From the NCBI GenBank assembly GCA_945833805.1, contig CAMAGG010000004.1, positions 1-37,465 on the forward strand: a stretch of DNA of 37,465 bases. The letters run 5' to 3'. Below, in pieces: positions 37,290 through 37,465 of the stretch (its first letter is position 1; every line of letters starts with the position of its first letter). The stretch is from an uncultured Clostridia bacterium. Its GTDB lineage: Bacteria > Bacillota > Clostridia > Oscillospirales > Ruminococcaceae. The notes under the pieces were generated by a model. The model was not told where the DNA came from. It did not search any database and saw only the letters and a list, made by a program, of their open reading frames with translations. The position numbers and the translations under genes were made by a program.

Positions 37290-37465
37290 TTATCCATCAC
37301 CTTCCTGTTTCTTATTTTTCGTAAAATCGGCTTAGGCTTGTCCGTTCTGTCCATCTCCGCCAGATGCCGTTTTATTTTTTCTTTATGGTTCTTCTGGCAG
37401 ATTGCGTACAGCTTGTACTTGCTGCATGTCCCATGACAGACAGCCGTTCTTGCCGTGCACTCTGT
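37286..37465 (-). CDS. Small zinc-binding phage protein (5' partial)
   Basis: The frame is open to the right window edge, so the N-terminus is missing; 59 codons remain. It shows C..AVCHGTCSKYKLYA, then a basic tail ending NRKVMDK. Cys/His pattern and length fit a common class of small phage proteins (CHGTCxxY). ATGA-type overlap with the next gene. Confidence 0.65.
   Translation of the reverse strand, partial: TECTARTAVCHGTCSKYKLYAICQKNHKEKIKRHLAEMDRTDKPKPILRKIRNRKVMDK

Overview
The window is most of a temperate, contractile-tailed (myovirus-type) phage of a Firmicute, most likely a gut clostridium of the Ruminococcus/Oscillospiraceae type. The evidence is a PBSX/XkdK-M-N-P-Q-S-T-like tail module, an r1t-type holin, AGGAGG ribosome-binding sites, many small zinc-ribbon phage proteins, and an attachment core made from the 3' half of a tRNA-Thr(GGT) gene. 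Host assignment is inference. Both window ends cut through genes.

Layout. Positions 1-1674 (+ strand) carry the end of a lysogeny module: a truncated Thr-rich protein and a tyrosine integrase. At 1680-1938 lies an attP-like region, with a tRNA-Thr 3' fragment flanked on both sides by paired CTGTTCCAT repeats. Everything from 2009 to the right end is on the minus strand and is transcribed right to left. The order of transcription is: small early genes; SNF2-type helicase and DNA methyltransferase (35-37 kb); RecT, PD-(D/E)XK exonuclease, ERCC4-type nuclease and SSB; replication initiator with iteron-like repeats (30.5 kb); a run of small zinc-ribbon, YopX, DUF1064 and MazG-like genes; and an ArpU/RinA-like regulator (26 kb). 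A strong promoter and a structured leader ending in a terminator then precede the late genes: terS, terL, portal, MuF, scaffold, capsid, head-tail connectors, sheath, tube, frameshifted tail chaperone, tape measure, baseplate, tail fibre, and the lysis genes at 2-3.3 kb.

The most striking system is a complete diversity-generating retroelement (DGR) at 3489-5165, inside the tail-fibre/lysis interval. The last ~48 codons of a 650-aa C-type-lectin/FGE-like tail protein are a 143-bp variable repeat (VR, 5023-5165). A template repeat (TR, 4763-4905) lies 260 bp downstream. The two differ at 11 positions, and all 11 are adenines in the TR coding strand, which is the signature of mutagenic retrohoming. 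A reverse transcriptase with the DGR motif IGxxxSQ follows. A perfect 10-bp hairpin sits just past the VR, where BPP-1-type DGRs carry a target-recognition cruciform. Unusual points are that the RT apparently starts at ATC, its catalytic box reads YMDN, and no avd gene is seen.

Other signals worth attention are: a ~190-nt RNA candidate upstream of terS containing a tRNA-like acceptor/T-arm minihelix with an encoded CCA; a dockerin-like calcium loop in the LysM baseplate protein; a -1 frameshift site (A AAA AAC) in the tail chaperone; and an int-att-lysis order that implies a free/circular phage genome or tandem prophages rather than a simple prophage end.
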